A stretch of DNA of 10,519 nt from Paramecium sonneborni (lineage: Eukaryota; Ciliophora; Oligohymenophorea; Peniculida; Parameciidae), in the NCBI GenBank assembly GCA_905182985.1, contig CAJJDN010000258.1, forward strand, positions 1 to 10,519. Reading direction: 5' to 3'. The position numbers were made by a program, and so were the translations under genes. Positions 8,942-10,519 of the stretch are shown here, piece after piece (positions within the stretch are counted from its first letter, which is position 1; the number at the start of each line of letters is the position of its first letter). The notes under the pieces were generated by a model. The model had not been told where the DNA came from, did not search any database, and was given only the letters and a program-made list of their open reading frames with translations.

Positions 8942-10349
8942 ATTCTTCTTTATTTATGGAGGACCTTATTTTATTTATATTATTATTCAATTTTGTTAAT
9001 TGAATCATATATTAATAAGTATTTTATAAAAGTGGCTACTTAATGGAATCTAAAAACTATGAAATATTCTTTTGTATCATATTTTTAAATTAAAATTCAC
9101 ATTGATCATTTTCTTTATAATTGCTTTATAATTTTTTCATCCTCTTTTTTAAAAAATCTATTTATTATTCAGTTATTTTTTTCTATCTTATCCTGAATTA
9201 TTTGATCGATGCTATTTTATATAGTTTACCAATCACTTTTTTCATAATATCATTGACTTCTAAAATAGATTATTATAGCTATTTTATATCACATACTCTT
9301 TCTTGAGTCATTTTTTATTTACTTTAATCTCTTTAATCATATGAAAAAACCTTATAATACCAAAAATATTTTTCATTCCAGTCTTTTCCAAGAAGCATTT
9401 AAAACAAAAATATTTTTTGATATTATAATCATTATAATATTAGATCAATTGAAAGGATTTCATCATATTAGCTTCTCAATCACTTGTTCAGGCATATTTT
9501 GCATAATTAATTTTATTAAATGAATTGATATAATATATTTTTTTTTGATTCTAATCTAGAGGTTTTAGTTTAAAGTTAGGAATTCTTCATCTTTTATCTA
9601 AATGGATCTTTAATTTTTATAAAGTCATTTATATATTTTTTTTCATTTATTCAATTATTTTTATAGTGATTAGAATAAAGAGATTAATTAAATTGTTAAC
9701 AAAATTTTTATAAATATATTAGAAAAGATATCCTTTTGTAATTTTTACTAGAAAAATGATGTTTTTTAAATAAAGTTTTAATATCATTTTGCTTTTAGGT
9801 ACTGGGCAAAATATTATCCAATTCCTTTATTCTATTTTTAATTAGAAGAATCAAATTGACAGCTGATAATACTACTGCTTTAACTCATGTATCATATGTT
9901 ATCATATCTCAAGGAACAATAACATATATTGATTATATGGGTGGATAATATATTATTAAATTCATTTGTATTTATTCTATAAAAAGAAATATACCTCATA
10001 TTTTAGCTCCTTATGGAGTATTATTGATATCTTGATATAATCAAATAGGTTCCACAATCTTGTAATATCTCCATTATCAATCTTTCTATTCCTTAATTAA
10101 ATTTAAAAATTCATAGCATATCCTTTTTTTCCCCATAATTAATAAATAGGTTGTTGATCAGTATTTTTGATGTCTTAAAGAACATACGTTAGACCTTTTG
10201 AGATATAAACATAATCAGCAGCAAGTACTATCAATCTTTTTAACAAAATTTAAATATACTTAATAATAATGACATTAGTTGTTAAAGTAGAATTGGTAAA
10301 GAATCTCACAAGTTGGTCTGCATCCAATTTTTGGAAATAAACAAAAACG

Positions 10350-10372
10350 CTGATTAAATTCTGGGCCAAAAC
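10350..10372 (-). other. Candidate 23-nt intron near the gene start
   Basis: On the minus strand it starts GTTTTGG and ends TTAATCAG. It would link the frame with KRISQYQKLNAIINAL to the frame with VFVYFQKLDADQLVRFF. The length fits, but it is richer in G and C (GGCCC) than the other introns, and the residues it would remove (LAQNLIS in the second frame) look coding, so a one-base deletion explains it as well. Confidence 0.3.
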
Positions 10373-10519
10373 TTTAGCGCATTAATAATGGCATTTAATT
10401 TTTGATATTAAGATATTCTTTTATGAAACCTATCCATTTCTTTCTAGTGACAAATTAAATTTAGATTTTACTTGCTTCCGAATTTAATTGAACGCCACTT
10501 TTAATTCATTTTTATATTA

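Larger units (their letters stand above)
8086..10509 (-). pseudogene. Long decayed gene, possible ConA/LamG-like domain
   Basis: Reading leftward from an ATG at 10509 (MNQKWRSIKFGSK), TAA/TAG as Gln, a long protein can be followed to TGA 8088-8086. It begins with an Ile/Leu-rich, solenoid-like part (KLDADQLVRFF, ILLKRLIVLAADYVYISKG; about 10345-10180). Next is a part with LWGKKGYAMNF and RNRKIDNGDITRLWNLF, then NNTPQGAKI and ITYDT, TGA, VKAVVLSAVN (about 10030-9860). This order resembles a concanavalin-A/LamG-like domain, where Thr-Trp is conserved at that TGA. A charged helical part follows (MTQERVCDIKQLQQSILEVN and KKITEQQIDFLKKRMKKL; about 9315-9130). Ten in-frame TGAs lie at plus positions 9996, 9909, 9885, 9651, 9480, 9429, 8800, 8791, 8641 and 8554, and a frameshift lies near 10040. 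Two gaps can be explained as introns. The domain guess is weak and the left third (8086-8800) least certain. The gene may start outside the window. Confidence 0.5.

Noticed and set aside
9121..9523. Two plus-strand frames of about 60 codons with Phe/Ile/Tyr-rich translations
   Set aside because: Both are antisense to the charged helical part of the minus-strand pseudogene, whose composition explains them.
8554..9998. TGA as a tryptophan codon throughout this organism
   Set aside because: The coiled-coil gene, the WD40 relic (3435) and the fragment ending at 7262 all end sensibly at TGA. The TGAs at 579 and 1215 in the GFR relic fall where Cys or Gly, not Trp, fits, so general reassignment is unlikely.
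1..10519. TA-bounded internal eliminated sequences (IES) inside the pseudogenes
   Set aside because: TA dinucleotides and partial TAYAG-like ends are everywhere in this composition, and no removal that I tried restored a long frame. Macronuclear/micronuclear comparison is needed.
1..10519. tRNA, rRNA, CRISPR, telomere repeats or transposase
   Set aside because: No cloverleaf-like GC-containing segment, no regularly spaced identical repeats, no C4A2/C3A3 runs and no recognisable transposase motif were seen on either strand.

Overview
The window reads as ciliate nuclear DNA, most likely from Paramecium. It is very AT-rich. Under the standard code nothing longer than about 90 codons stays open. 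When TAA and TAG are read as glutamine and only TGA as stop, long frames with recognisable protein character appear on both strands. Two further marks point to Paramecium: spliceosomal introns of 22-29 nt, and a WD40-type protein whose sequence style (a Cys-Tyr before the first blade, an 'xSDDxQYLATWDN'-like end) fits a large Paramecium family. The species assignment is inference from family knowledge, not a database match.

Layout. 1-339: no gene assigned. 340-2090 (+): badly frameshifted pseudogene of a cysteine-rich, furin/GFR-repeat surface protein. 2024-2634 (-): charged, glutamine-rich unknown protein, probably damaged, converging on the end of the GFR pseudogene. 2690-3437 (+): pseudogene of a WD40-repeat protein that kept its N-terminal helical part, the first blade and the last strand but seems to have lost the blades between. 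3438-4855: mostly decayed sequence with weak coding character on the minus strand. 4856-6475 (+): the one gene that looks intact, a roughly 507-residue coiled-coil protein in five exons. 6710-7264 (+): fragment of an unrecognised gene, broken or with unresolved introns. 7265-8085: no convincing gene, but a TTCAT-rich patch. 8086-10509 (-): a long decayed gene with ten in-frame TGA codons, possibly carrying a concanavalin-A/LamG-like domain.

I see no operon, no pathway shared by these genes, and no RNA gene, CRISPR array, transposase or telomere repeat. The notable property is the high density of broken genes in a lineage whose somatic genome is compact. This would fit germline-limited DNA or a subtelomeric or duplicated region left to decay. 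All exon and frameshift calls were made by reading the sequence by hand and would need transcript or homology support.
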